Source of the DNA: JBGPLJ01 sp035644395
GTDB taxonomy: Bacteria > Pseudomonadota > Gammaproteobacteria > Steroidobacterales > Steroidobacteraceae
Direction: 5' to 3'
Assembly: GCA_035644395.1 (NCBI GenBank)
Contig: DASQOR010000043.1
Span: 1-64,000, forward strand
Length of the DNA: 64,000 bases
Below are positions 53,237 through 61,277 of this stretch, in pieces. A program made the translations under genes and the position numbers. The notes beneath the pieces were generated by a model that had not been told where the DNA came from, ran no database searches, and saw nothing but the letters and a program-made list of their open reading frames with translations. The stretch's first letter is position 1, and the number at the start of each line of letters is the position of its first letter.

Positions 53237-54108
53237 CAGCGGTGCGCGACGACATAACGCCGCCGCCCCCAGACCTGCACCAGATTGATGACGAACAGCA
53301 TGACGAAGGCGATAACGAGCATCGCAAAGCCGAGCGCCGCCGCGCCGGCGTAGTCGAACTGCTCGAGCTTGACGACGATGAGGAGCGGCGTGATCTCCGT
53401 GCGCATCGGGAGGTTGCCCGAGATGAAGATGACCGATCCGTACTCGCCGACCGCGCGTGCGAACGCCAGGGTGAAGCCGGTCAGGATCGCGGGCAGCACC
53501 GCGGGCAGGATGATGTGGCGAAGCCGGTAGAAGCCGCCCGCGCCGAGCGTTTCCGCCACGTCCTCGAGATCGCGCTCGACCTCCGCAAGCGCGGGTTGCA
53601 CGGTACGCACCACGAAGGGCATGCCGATGAGCGTGAGCGCGACGATGACGCCGAGCGGCGTATAGGCAACGCGGATGCCGTACTGCGCAAGCCAGCTGCC
53701 GATCCAGCCGTTGTCGGCGAGCACGGCGGTCAGCGCGATGCCCGATACCGCCGTCGGCAGTGCGAACGGCATGTCGATGAGCGCATCGATGATGCGCCGT
53801 CCCGGAAACTCGTAGCGCACGAGCGACCAGGCGATGAGAAAACCGAAGACGGCGTTGATGCCCGCAGCGATGAGCGAGGCGCCGAAGGTCAGCCGGTACG
53901 AGGCGATCGCGCGGGGATCGAGCAGCGTTTCCCAGAAACGGTGCCACTCCATGCCCATCGCCCTGAGCACGAGGGCCGCGAGCGGCAAGAGCACGATCGC
54001 GCTCAGGAAGAAGGTCGTGAAACCGACGGTGAGGCCGAAGCCTGGAATGACGCTCGGCTGCCGCAAACGTCCGGTGCGCGCGCTGACCACGGCGCCCTCA
54101 GCGGACAT
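53236..54108 (-). CDS. cysT: Sulfate ABC transporter permease CysT (CysU)
   Basis: This 290-residue permease has six helices, the EAA loop (EDVAETLGAGGFYRLRHIILP) and the CysT-type DMPFALPTAVSGIALTAV. ATG 54108 overlaps the CysA stop by 11 bases; the upstream open frame to 54588 is a shadow of cysA. It partners CysW. The order cysA-cysT-cysW differs from the E. coli cysPUWA order and places the ATPase first. Confidence 0.92.
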   Translation of the reverse strand: MSAEGAVVSARTGRLRQPSVIPGFGLTVGFTTFFLSAIVLLPLAALVLRAMGMEWHRFWETLLDPRAIASYRLTFGASLIAAGINAVFGFLIAWSLVRYEFPGRRIIDALIDMPFALPTAVSGIALTAVLADNGWIGSWLAQYGIRVAYTPLGVIVALTLIGMPFVVRTVQPALAEVERDLEDVAETLGAGGFYRLRHIILPAVLPAILTGFTLAFARAVGEYGSVIFISGNLPMRTEITPLLIVVKLEQFDYAGAAALGFAMLVIAFVMLFVINLVQVWGRRRYVVAHR

Positions 54109-55870
54109 GGGCAAACCTTGGATGCTCGCGGCCGGACGCGCAGACGACGATCGCCGGGTGCGTGAGCGTGCCGCCGAGAAGGCCGTCGAACCGTCGTTCG
54201 ACTTCCGCCGGATCGGAAACGCCGAGAATGAGCATCTCGCCGGCGAGCGACGCGAGTTCGCGCGCGAGCTCCTCCGCCGCGTCGCCCACGCGAAGTTCCG
54301 TGCGGACGTCAAAGCGATGGATGGCCTGCCCTTCCGAGCGCGCATCGAGCAATCCGAACATGCCCTGGTGGCGCTCGCGCTCCGCACTGCCGGCCGGCAG
54401 GACATTGAGCGACAGCGCTTCCGCCGGCACGTGGCGGAGCAGGCTCGCCGCGACGGCGAGCGTCGAGCGACGGGCCGCATCGTCGGTCCAGTGAATGAGG
54501 ACCCGCTTCGGCGCCTGGCGGAATACGGGCAGCACGAGGACTTCCGTCGCGCCATCGCGGAACAGCCGGGCGATCCGCGCCGGCGCATCCGCGCCCGCCG
54601 AGATCACCGCGACGCCGGTCGCCGCCGATCCCGGCCGCGGCGGATTGCCGGGCAGCGCTGCGTCCAGATTGACCGTGACGCGAGTCTGCATCTTCGCCAC
54701 CAGGTCCTCGAGGAGCGGATGACGCTCGAGGGCCTCCGCGTCCGGTGCGCTCGCGGCACAGACGATGAAGCTCGTGAGCGGGGTCGGCAGCATGTGGACG
54801 TGGCGCACGCCGATCGCAACCGTCTGCCCGGTCGCAAAGGGATTTTCGGACTGCTCGTGCTGGCTGCGCGTCACTTCCAGCATGCCCTTCTTTTCGGCCG
54901 AGCCCGACGAGCTGATGCGCGCGAGCGCGGAATCCCTGAGCGGCCGTATCCGCAGCTTCTCCGAAGCGCCCGTGTAGACGATCGACTCGACCGAACCCTG
55001 GCCGATGTACTGGCTGTCGAGACGGTCGCGTGCGCCGGCGAGCTCGATGTCCTGCGGACGCACGACGACCACGACTTCCGGGTCACGGGGCCCTTCGCGC
55101 CGATCGTCGGCCGCCGCGTTGAAATCGATGCCGTCGGCCGTCCGGCAGGCGAGCAGCAGATTGGCCGCGCCGAGAAAGGTTGCAACGAAGCGCGACGCGG
55201 GCCGCGAATACAGTTCGTCGGGCGTACCGCTGTCCAGGAGGCGGCCCTGGTTCATCACGCCGATGCGATCCGCGAGCGCGAAGGCCTCCTCCTGGTCATG
55301 CGTGACGAGGATCGCGCTGATGCCGAGTTCACGCTGCACCTCGCGGATCGTGCCGCGAAGATCCTCGCGAATGCGTGCGTCGAGCGCGCCGAAGGGTTCA
55401 TCGAGCAGCAGGACGTTCGGCCGGTGCGCGAGCGCACGCGCCACGGCGACGCGCTGCTGCTGGCCGCCGGAGAGCTGCGACGGCAGGCGGTCGCCCATGC
55501 CCTCGAGCGCCACCATGCGCAGGAGCTCGCGCTGGCGCGCGCGCCGGTCGGCGGCCTTGACCTTGCGCACCCGGAGCGCGAACTCGATGTTTTCGGCGAC
55601 CGTCATGTGACCGAAAAGAGCGTAGTTCTGGAAGACGAATCCGACCTCGCGCTGGCGGGCCGGGAGGTACGTGACGTCGCGCCCGTGCAGGGCGATGCGG
55701 CCGTGGTCGATGCCGGTCAGGCCGGCGATCGCGCGCAACAGCGTGCTCTTGCCGCTGCCGCTCGGTCCAAGCAGCACGAAGAACTCGCCCTCGGCGACCG
55801 AGAGCGAAACATCGTTGACGACCGGCAAGCCCTGATAACGCTTGGTCAGCTGATCGAGAGTGATCGACAT
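54098..55870 (-). CDS. cysA: Sulfate ABC transporter ATPase CysA with C-terminal Usp-like extension
   Basis: The protein has 590 residues, against about 340-370 for usual CysA. Residues 1-235 are a complete ABC ATPase: Walker A GPSGSGKST (35-43), Q-loop FVFQNYALFG, signature LSGGQQQR (133-140), Walker B VLLLDEPFGALD and switch His191. A TOBE-like region follows (about 235-358). The remaining 225 residues are extra; about 455-578 (KRVLIHWTDDAARRSTLAVA to THPAIVVCAS) resembles a universal stress protein fold, and 365-450 may be a degenerate second copy. It is first of the minus-strand cys operon. The extension could sense nucleotide or stress and gate transport. Confidence 0.85.
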   Translation of the reverse strand: MSITLDQLTKRYQGLPVVNDVSLSVAEGEFFVLLGPSGSGKSTLLRAIAGLTGIDHGRIALHGRDVTYLPARQREVGFVFQNYALFGHMTVAENIEFALRVRKVKAADRRARQRELLRMVALEGMGDRLPSQLSGGQQQRVAVARALAHRPNVLLLDEPFGALDARIREDLRGTIREVQRELGISAILVTHDQEEAFALADRIGVMNQGRLLDSGTPDELYSRPASRFVATFLGAANLLLACRTADGIDFNAAADDRREGPRDPEVVVVVRPQDIELAGARDRLDSQYIGQGSVESIVYTGASEKLRIRPLRDSALARISSSGSAEKKGMLEVTRSQHEQSENPFATGQTVAIGVRHVHMLPTPLTSFIVCAASAPDAEALERHPLLEDLVAKMQTRVTVNLDAALPGNPPRPGSAATGVAVISAGADAPARIARLFRDGATEVLVLPVFRQAPKRVLIHWTDDAARRSTLAVAASLLRHVPAEALSLNVLPAGSAERERHQGMFGLLDARSEGQAIHRFDVRTELRVGDAAEELARELASLAGEMLILGVSDPAEVERRFDGLLGGTLTHPAIVVCASGREHPRFAHVR

Positions 55871-55952
55871 AGGCGCGCGAGGATAGCCGCCGGCGGGTCT
55901 GGTGGGCAGTCGTTCGCCGGTAACAATCCGGTTACGACAGGAAACCGGAAAC

Positions 55953-56027
55953 CGGTGCCGGTGTTGGATAACTGGGGATTTGCGAAACGGGCCCGGGCAA
56001 GTTCCCAGTTATCCAACACCGGCACCG
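55953..56027. repeat. Long palindrome with 24-base perfect arms
   Basis: CGGTGCCGGTGTTGGATAAC.. at 55953-55976 pairs exactly with its complement at 56004-56027 around a 27-base GC-rich loop containing CGGGCCCGG. The right arm includes the stop codon (TAA at 56011-56009 on minus) and last codons of the epimerase gene. It is unrelated in sequence to the GGGGACAG repeats but has the same habit of overlapping a gene end. It lies between the epimerase 3' end and the cysA start, with cysA reading away on the same strand. Confidence 0.75.
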
Positions 56028-57025
56028 TAATACTGCTGGTACCAGCGGACGAAGTTCGGGACGCCGACCTCCACCGGTGTCGCCGGCCGGTAGCCGACAT
56101 CGCTGACGAGCGCGTCGATGTCCGCGCAGGTGTCGGGCACATCGCCAACCTGCAGGGGCAGCAGGTTCTTTTCGGCCTTGCGCCCGAGCGTTTCCTCGAT
56201 GAGCTCGATGTAGCGCATCAGCTCGACCGGGCGGTTGTTGCCGATGTTGTAGAGCCGGTATGGCGCATTGCTGGTGGCCGGGTCGGGCTTGTCGCCGGAC
56301 CAGGCGCCGTCGGGCGTCGCGACCCGATCCGTGGCGCGCATGACGCCTTCCGCGATGTCGTCCACGTAGGTGAAGTCGCGCCGATGATGCCCGTAGTTGA
56401 AAACGTCGATGGGCTTGCCGGCAAGGATGTTCTTGGTGAAGAGGAAGAGCGCCATGTCGGGGCGTCCGAACGGCCCGTACACCGTGAAGAACCTGAGGCC
56501 CGTCACCGGCAGCTGGTAGAGATGCGCGTAGGTGTGGGCCATGAGCTCGTTCGCTTTCTTGGTCGCAGCGTAGAACGAGAGCGGGTGATCGACGTTCTGG
56601 TGCACCGAGAACGGCATCGCCGTATTGGCGCCGTAGACCGAGCTCGTCGATGCGTAGACCAGGTGCTCGACGCCGTTATGGCGGCAGCCCTCGAGCACGT
56701 TGGCGAAGCCGACGACGTTGCTGTCGACGTAGGCCAGCGGGTTCTTGAGCGAATAGCGCACGCCCGCCTGCGCGCCGAGATGGATGACGCGCCCGAAGCG
56801 TTCGGTGGCGAAGAGCCTGGGCATCGCGGCACGATCCGCAAGATCGATTTTCGCGAAACGGAAGCGCGGCGACTTCGCGAGGAGCGCGAGGCGCGCCTCC
56901 TTCAGCGTCACGTCGTAGTAGTCGTTGAGGTTGTCGAGGCCGACGACTTCATCGCCGCGCGCCAGCAGCTTCGCCGCGGTGTGATAGCCGATGAATCCAG
57001 CAGCGCCTGTGACGAGAACCCTCAT
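56009..57025 (-). CDS. UDP-hexuronate 4-epimerase (UDP-glucuronate 4-epimerase-like)
   Basis: This 338-residue extended SDR has NAD-binding GAAGFIGYH (8-16), active-site YASTSSVYG and YAATKKANE (Tyr-x3-Lys). The insert NLNDYYDVTLKEARL and FFTVYGPFGRPDMALF are typical of UDP-glucuronate 4-epimerases (LpsL/WbpP-related). It lies 3 bases downstream of the nucleotide-sugar dehydrogenase, so the pair should oxidise and then epimerise a UDP-sugar to a uronic acid precursor such as UDP-GalA or UDP-GalNAcA. The last codons and stop lie within a long palindrome. Confidence 0.85.
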   Translation of the reverse strand: MRVLVTGAAGFIGYHTAAKLLARGDEVVGLDNLNDYYDVTLKEARLALLAKSPRFRFAKIDLADRAAMPRLFATERFGRVIHLGAQAGVRYSLKNPLAYVDSNVVGFANVLEGCRHNGVEHLVYASTSSVYGANTAMPFSVHQNVDHPLSFYAATKKANELMAHTYAHLYQLPVTGLRFFTVYGPFGRPDMALFLFTKNILAGKPIDVFNYGHHRRDFTYVDDIAEGVMRATDRVATPDGAWSGDKPDPATSNAPYRLYNIGNNRPVELMRYIELIEETLGRKAEKNLLPLQVGDVPDTCADIDALVSDVGYRPATPVEVGVPNFVRWYQQYYGAGVG

Positions 57026-57028
57026 GGC

Positions 57029-58306
57029 CTACAGTCTGCCGTCGACTTCGTGGCCTTTGAAGAGATACTTGATGTCGTAGAGCACGTGACCGGGCTTGCC
57101 GTAGCTGCGGATCTTGCGCAGGCCGAGCTCGCGGAATTCGCGGTGCGCCACCGCCATCACGATGGCGTGGTAGTGGCGGGCCTTGAGCTTGCCGACCGGC
57201 CGGATGCCGTATTCGTGCTTGCACTCGGCCGAGTCGATCCAGGGATCGTGCACGTCGACCTTCGCGCCGTACTTTTCGAGCTCGCGCACGACGTCCACGA
57301 CCTTGGAATTGCGCAGGTCCGGGCAGTTTTCCTTGAACGTGAGTCCCATGACGAGGATGCGCGCGTTCTTCACGTGGATGCGCCGCGTCGTCATGAGGCG
57401 GATGATTTCCCCCGCCACGTAGATCGACATGTTGTCATTCAGTCGACGGCCCGCGAGGATCATCTCCGGGTGGTAGCCGACTTCCTGCGCCTTGTGCGTC
57501 AGGTAGTACGGATCGACGCCGATGCAGTGCCCGCCGACCAGGCCCGGGCGGAACGGCAGGAAGTTCCACTTCGTGCCCGCGGCGATCAGCACTTCCTCGG
57601 TGTCGATGCCGAGGCGGTTGAAGATGAGCGCGAGCTCGTTGATGAGGCCGATGTTGACGTCGCGCTGCGTGTTCTCGATGACCTTCGCCGCTTCCGCTAC
57701 GCGGATGCTCGAGGCCTTGTGCGTACCGGCGCGGATGATCGAGGCGTAGATCGAGTTCACGAAGTCCGCGGCCTCCGGCGTCGAGCCGGACGTGATCTTG
57801 CGGATGGTCGTCAGGCGGTGTTCCTTGTCGCCCGGGTTGATGCGTTCGGGGCTGTAGCCCGCGAAGAAGTCCTTGTTGAAGACGAGGCCCGAGCCGCGCT
57901 CGAGGATCGGCACGCAGATCTCTTCCGTACAGCCCGGGTATACCGTCGATTCATAGACGACGACGTCGCCCTTCTTCAGGACCTTGGAGACCGTTTCACT
58001 CGCCTTCACGAGCGGCGTGAGATCGGGCCGCTTGTAGGTGTCGATCGGCGTCGGCACCGTCACGACGAATACGCGGCAGCGCCTGAGGTCCTTGAGGTCG
58101 CAGGTGAAGCTCAGGCGGTCGGCGGCCTTGAGTTCCGCACGCGTCGTTTCCAGCGTCGAGTCCTTGCCCTTGCGCAGTTCCGCGATGCGGCCCGGCTTGA
58201 TGTCGAATCCCACGGTGTGGAAGTGACGCCCGAACTCGACGGCGAGCGGCAGGCCGACGTAACCGAGGCCGACCACGCCGACCTTGAGATTGCGCAGACT
58301 GAACAT
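57029..58306 (-). CDS. UDP-sugar 6-dehydrogenase (TviB/WbpO-like)
   Basis: This 425-residue NAD-dependent dehydrogenase converts a UDP-hexose(amine) to the uronic acid. Motifs are GLGYVGLPLAVEFG, the conserved ENTQRDVNIGLINELA and the catalytic cysteine in GGHCIGVDPYYLTH. The TQRDVNIGL form and length point to the UDP-N-acetylhexosamine branch (WbpO/TviB) rather than plain UDP-glucose dehydrogenase. It is followed by the 4-epimerase. With wecB in the same region, uronic acids of GlcNAc, GalNAc or ManNAc are possible products. Confidence 0.88.
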   Translation of the reverse strand: MFSLRNLKVGVVGLGYVGLPLAVEFGRHFHTVGFDIKPGRIAELRKGKDSTLETTRAELKAADRLSFTCDLKDLRRCRVFVVTVPTPIDTYKRPDLTPLVKASETVSKVLKKGDVVVYESTVYPGCTEEICVPILERGSGLVFNKDFFAGYSPERINPGDKEHRLTTIRKITSGSTPEAADFVNSIYASIIRAGTHKASSIRVAEAAKVIENTQRDVNIGLINELALIFNRLGIDTEEVLIAAGTKWNFLPFRPGLVGGHCIGVDPYYLTHKAQEVGYHPEMILAGRRLNDNMSIYVAGEIIRLMTTRRIHVKNARILVMGLTFKENCPDLRNSKVVDVVRELEKYGAKVDVHDPWIDSAECKHEYGIRPVGKLKARHYHAIVMAVAHREFRELGLRKIRSYGKPGHVLYDIKYLFKGHEVDGRL

Positions 58307-58332
58307 CCAATGCTTCCTTCGTTGTTATGCCG

Positions 58333-58411
58333 AAAAAGGGGACAGATTTATTTTCCGTCGTTTCTGCGTGAAATCACCGAATACTCCGGAAAATAAATCT
58401 GTCCCCTTTTT
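58333..58411. repeat. Palindromic repeat copy 5
   Basis: This single-armed copy has AAAAAGGGGACAGATTTATT.., core GTCGTTTCTGCGTGAAATCA.. (orientation as in copy 4), then the inverted arm ending in TTTTT. It lies 27 bases upstream of the dehydrogenase start and downstream of dnaQ on the same strand, so here it could end dnaQ transcription but must be upstream of the dehydrogenase promoter or within its leader. Confidence 0.85.
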
Positions 58412-58493
58412 CCCGGCGGGATTTTAGCGGATCAGGCCGGGGTTCCGGTGTGCGCCATTTGCCCGGGGTACCGGCTTTCGAGCGTGCGCCGGA

Positions 58494-59204
58494 TCACACT
58501 TTTGCCCGCCGCCAGACGGCCGGACCGCCGCTCGACTTGTCGATGCCATCGAGCGTCCGCTCGTGCGCCGCCAGTTCTTCCGCGCTGGCGCGGATGACCT
58601 TGAGGGCGACCGGTCTCGTTCCAAGGCGTGCCGATCCAGCCGCCCCGCCCGGCCCGGCGCCCGAACTGTCGAGCGTCAATGTCGCCTGCCCGCCGGTCAT
58701 CGAAAGATAGACGTCGGAGAGGATCTTCGCGTCGAGCAGCGCTCCATGGAGCTCCCGGCTCGAATTGTCGACGGCGTAGCGCTTGCAGAGCGCATCGAGG
58801 CTGTTGCGCTGGCCCGGATGCATCCGGCGGGCGAGTTCCAGCGTGTCGAGCACGAGGCAGAGCTCGCGCATGCGCCGCGGCTCGCCCGGGATGCGCGCAA
58901 GCTCGGCGTCGAGAAACGCGAGATCGAAGGGCGCGTTGTGGATGATGAGCTCCGCGCCCTTGACGAACTCGATGAGCTCGGGCGCGACGTCGATGAAGCG
59001 CGGCTTGTCCGCCAGGTCCTCGAGACGCATGCCGTGCACTTCGGCGGCGCCTTCGTCGATGGCGCGCTCGGGATTCAGGTACTTGTGAAAGCTCCGCCCG
59101 GTGAGTCGCCGGTTCACGAGTTCAACGCAGCCGATCTCGATGATGCGATGGCCCTGCCCTGCTTCGAGGCCGGTCGTTTCCGTGTCGAGGACGATCTGTC
59201 GCAC
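58494..59204 (-). CDS. dnaQ: DNA polymerase III epsilon subunit (3'-5' exonuclease)
   Basis: This is the proofreading subunit of the replicative polymerase, 236 residues. The DEDDh exonuclease motifs are visible: Exo I LDTETTGLEAG, Exo II HNAPFDLAFLDAEL, Exo III region NSSRELHGALLDAKILSDVY. I chose GTG 59204 because it gives the standard MRQIVLDTETTG start and follows TTAGGA; an ATG at 59273 would overlap rnhA by 59 bases. It lies directly downstream of rnhA. The C-terminal tail after about 185 is the polymerase-binding region. Confidence 0.92.
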   Translation of the reverse strand: MRQIVLDTETTGLEAGQGHRIIEIGCVELVNRRLTGRSFHKYLNPERAIDEGAAEVHGMRLEDLADKPRFIDVAPELIEFVKGAELIIHNAPFDLAFLDAELARIPGEPRRMRELCLVLDTLELARRMHPGQRNSLDALCKRYAVDNSSRELHGALLDAKILSDVYLSMTGGQATLTLDSSGAGPGGAAGSARLGTRPVALKVIRASAEELAAHERTLDGIDKSSGGPAVWRRAKV

Positions 59205-59214
59205 GCGCGCGATC

Positions 59215-59658
59215 CTAACCGCCGCCGAGGCCGAGGTCGATGGCCTCGTTCGCCAGGCGATCGACGCGTTCATTGCCGGCGTCGCCCGCGTGACCCTTTA
59301 CCCAGTGCCAGGCGATGCGGTGACCGACCACGAGCGCATCGAGCTGCTGCCAGAGGTCGATGTTCTTCACCGGCTTCTTGTCGGCCGTGCGCCAGTTGCG
59401 GCGCTTCCAGTCGCCGATCCAGGTCGTGATGCCGTTCTTGACGTACTGCGAGTCGGTATACATTTCGACCTCGCAGGGTCGGGTCAGCGCTTCGAGCGCG
59501 CGGATCGCCGCCAGCAGCTCCATGCGGTTGTTGGTCGTGTGTGCCTCGAAGCCCGCGAGCTCCCTTTCCTTGTCCGGCGTCATGAGCAGCGCCGCCCAGC
59601 CGCCCGGGCCCGGGTTCCCGCGGCAGGCGCCGTCCGTGTAGATCTTCACGACGCTCAT
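59215..59658 (-). CDS. rnhA: Ribonuclease HI
   Basis: This 147-residue enzyme removes RNA from RNA-DNA hybrids. Catalytic carboxylates are in IYTDGACRGNPGPGGW (Asp), NNRMELLAAI (Glu), MYTDSQYVKNG (Asp) and GNERVDRLAN (Asp), with the flexible-loop histidine in KGHAGDAGN. Its start overlaps the methyltransferase stop by 4 bases and its stop is 10 bases before the dnaQ GTG start. The order methyltransferase-rnhA-dnaQ is well known in gammaproteobacteria. Confidence 0.95.
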   Translation of the reverse strand: MSVVKIYTDGACRGNPGPGGWAALLMTPDKERELAGFEAHTTNNRMELLAAIRALEALTRPCEVEMYTDSQYVKNGITTWIGDWKRRNWRTADKKPVKNIDLWQQLDALVVGHRIAWHWVKGHAGDAGNERVDRLANEAIDLGLGGG

Positions 59659-60389
59659 GAGCGCTCGCGGCTGACGCGCGCAGTCGGTTCGGGGACGCTC
59701 GACACGAGCCGGCGCCGGTCGCGCCAGCGCAGCCGCGGGCGCGGCGCGGCGTAGACGCGCTTGCGTGCCTTCAGCAGGTAGCCGCTCGCGAAGAGCGGCG
59801 GCGCGAGCCAGGCGAGAGCGGAAAAGAAACCGCGGCCACGACCGGACTGCAGCCGCGCGAAAGGCGGTGCAAACAGGTAGCGTTTGGCGAGCACGACTTC
59901 GAATCCGAGCAAGGCGAACCAGTCGCGCACGCGGCCTTCGCGCAGCAGCCGCTGCATGCCCGGCGGAAATCCACCTTGCGACAGCCGGTGCCGCCAGGAC
60001 CAGGAACCGAGCACGTTGAAGCCGAGCACGATGAGCTGGCCCTCGGCCACCAGCACGCGATCGAGTTCACGCAACAGGGCATAGGCGTCCGGCACGAACT
60101 CGAGCGTGTGCGGCAGCAGCACGGCGTCGACGGAATCGGAGCGGGTCGGGAGCATCGCGGGGTCGCAGCAGACGGCGACACCGGGGCGCGCCTCGCCTGC
60201 CCACAAGCTTTTCGACTGCACGCGCGCCGCGCCGGCAAGTCTCAGATCCTCACCCCATTCCCCGACCTGCATGAGGTGCAGGCCGAAGACGTCCTCGAGC
60301 GGCTCGACCAGGGCAGCCTGCTCCTGGTCGAGGAGGCTGCGGCCAAGATCGGAGCGCAGCCAGGTTCGAAGTTCGTTGCGGGATGCCAT
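59655..60389 (-). CDS. SAM-dependent methyltransferase-like protein (YafS-like)
   Basis: This 244-residue protein has a weakened class I methyltransferase fold (LPTRSDSVDAVLLPHTLEF, LIVLGFNVLGSWSWR). It corresponds to the conserved gene between gloB and rnhA in many gammaproteobacteria (YafS in E. coli). The usual glycine-rich motif I is not evident, so catalysis is unsure. It is divergent from gloB across 111 bases that should hold both promoters. The C-terminus is Arg-rich and probably disordered. Confidence 0.75.
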   Translation of the reverse strand: MASRNELRTWLRSDLGRSLLDQEQAALVEPLEDVFGLHLMQVGEWGEDLRLAGAARVQSKSLWAGEARPGVAVCCDPAMLPTRSDSVDAVLLPHTLEFVPDAYALLRELDRVLVAEGQLIVLGFNVLGSWSWRHRLSQGGFPPGMQRLLREGRVRDWFALLGFEVVLAKRYLFAPPFARLQSGRGRGFFSALAWLAPPLFASGYLLKARKRVYAAPRPRLRWRDRRRLVSSVPEPTARVSRERS

Positions 60390-60500
60390 CGCTCGGTCGT
60401 TAATACGTCGTTTCCGGGGAGAGAAAAGATAGCAATTCTCGCGCGTTACAGGTTACATTCACCGTGGCCTCTACAACTACTATAGCGCTTGCGGGGATGA

Positions 60501-61277
60501 ATGCTGGACGTGACGCCGGTGCGCGCGTTCTCCGACAACTATATCTGGGTCATCCGGGGACCGGTCAGTCCCGAGCGGGTGGCCGTGGTCGATCCTGGTG
60601 ATGCCGCGCCGGTTTTCGACTACCTCAAGCGGGCCCGGGTGGAGCTCGGCGCCATCCTCGTCACCCACCATCACCGCGACCACTGTGGCGGTGTGACGGC
60701 GCTCAAGGAATCGTTCGATGTGCCGGTCATCGGGCCGGCCTCGGAAGAGATCCCCCGCCGGACACGCGCCGCCCGTGGCGGGGACCGGATCCCGCTCGAG
60801 GCGCTCGGACTCGAATTTGACGTGCTCGACATTCCGGGCCACACGCGCGGGCATATCGCCTTTTACGGGCACGGCAGCCTCTTTTGCGGCGACACGCTGT
60901 TCAGCGCGGGCTGTGGGCGGCTCTTCGAGGGCACGGCAGCACAAATGTCGGGCTCGCTTCAGGCGCTGCGGAACCTCGCGCCTGAGACGTACGTCTACTG
61001 TGGCCACGAGTACACAGCCAGCAACCTGCGCTTCGCCCGGACCGTGGAGCCGGGCAATGCCCGCGCCGCCCGCTATGCCGAGGAATCGCAGGCCCTCCTC
61101 GCCCAGGGGCGGCCGACGCTGCCATCGACGCTGGCGCTCGAAATCGAGGTCAATCCATTTTTGCGATGTGAGACCACGACGGTAAGGCAGGCGGCCAGCG
61201 ACCATGTGGGTCATCCGCTCGAGGATCCCGTTGAAGTGTTTGCAACGATTCGACGCTGGAAGGACGAGTTCCGATGA
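60501..61277 (+). CDS. gloB: Hydroxyacylglutathione hydrolase (glyoxalase II)
   Basis: This 258-residue metallo-beta-lactamase-fold enzyme hydrolyses S-D-lactoylglutathione in methylglyoxal detoxification. Metal ligands are in THHHRDHCGG, PGHTRGHIAF, FCGDTLFSAGCGRLFEG and YCGHEYT; the C-terminal glutathione-binding domain follows. ATG 60501 is preceded by GCGGGGATGA. Its stop overlaps the mltD start as ATGA, coupling the two. Confidence 0.95.
   Translation: MLDVTPVRAFSDNYIWVIRGPVSPERVAVVDPGDAAPVFDYLKRARVELGAILVTHHHRDHCGGVTALKESFDVPVIGPASEEIPRRTRAARGGDRIPLEALGLEFDVLDIPGHTRGHIAFYGHGSLFCGDTLFSAGCGRLFEGTAAQMSGSLQALRNLAPETYVYCGHEYTASNLRFARTVEPGNARAARYAEESQALLAQGRPTLPSTLALEIEVNPFLRCETTTVRQAASDHVGHPLEDPVEVFATIRRWKDEFR

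Noticed and set aside
53834..58396. A 1520-codon open frame on plus opposite cysT, cysA, the epimerase and the dehydrogenase
   Set aside because: It is antisense to four well-recognised genes, is Arg/Ala/Glu-rich without any domain, and ends in the repeat. Long antisense frames are expected at this GC content.
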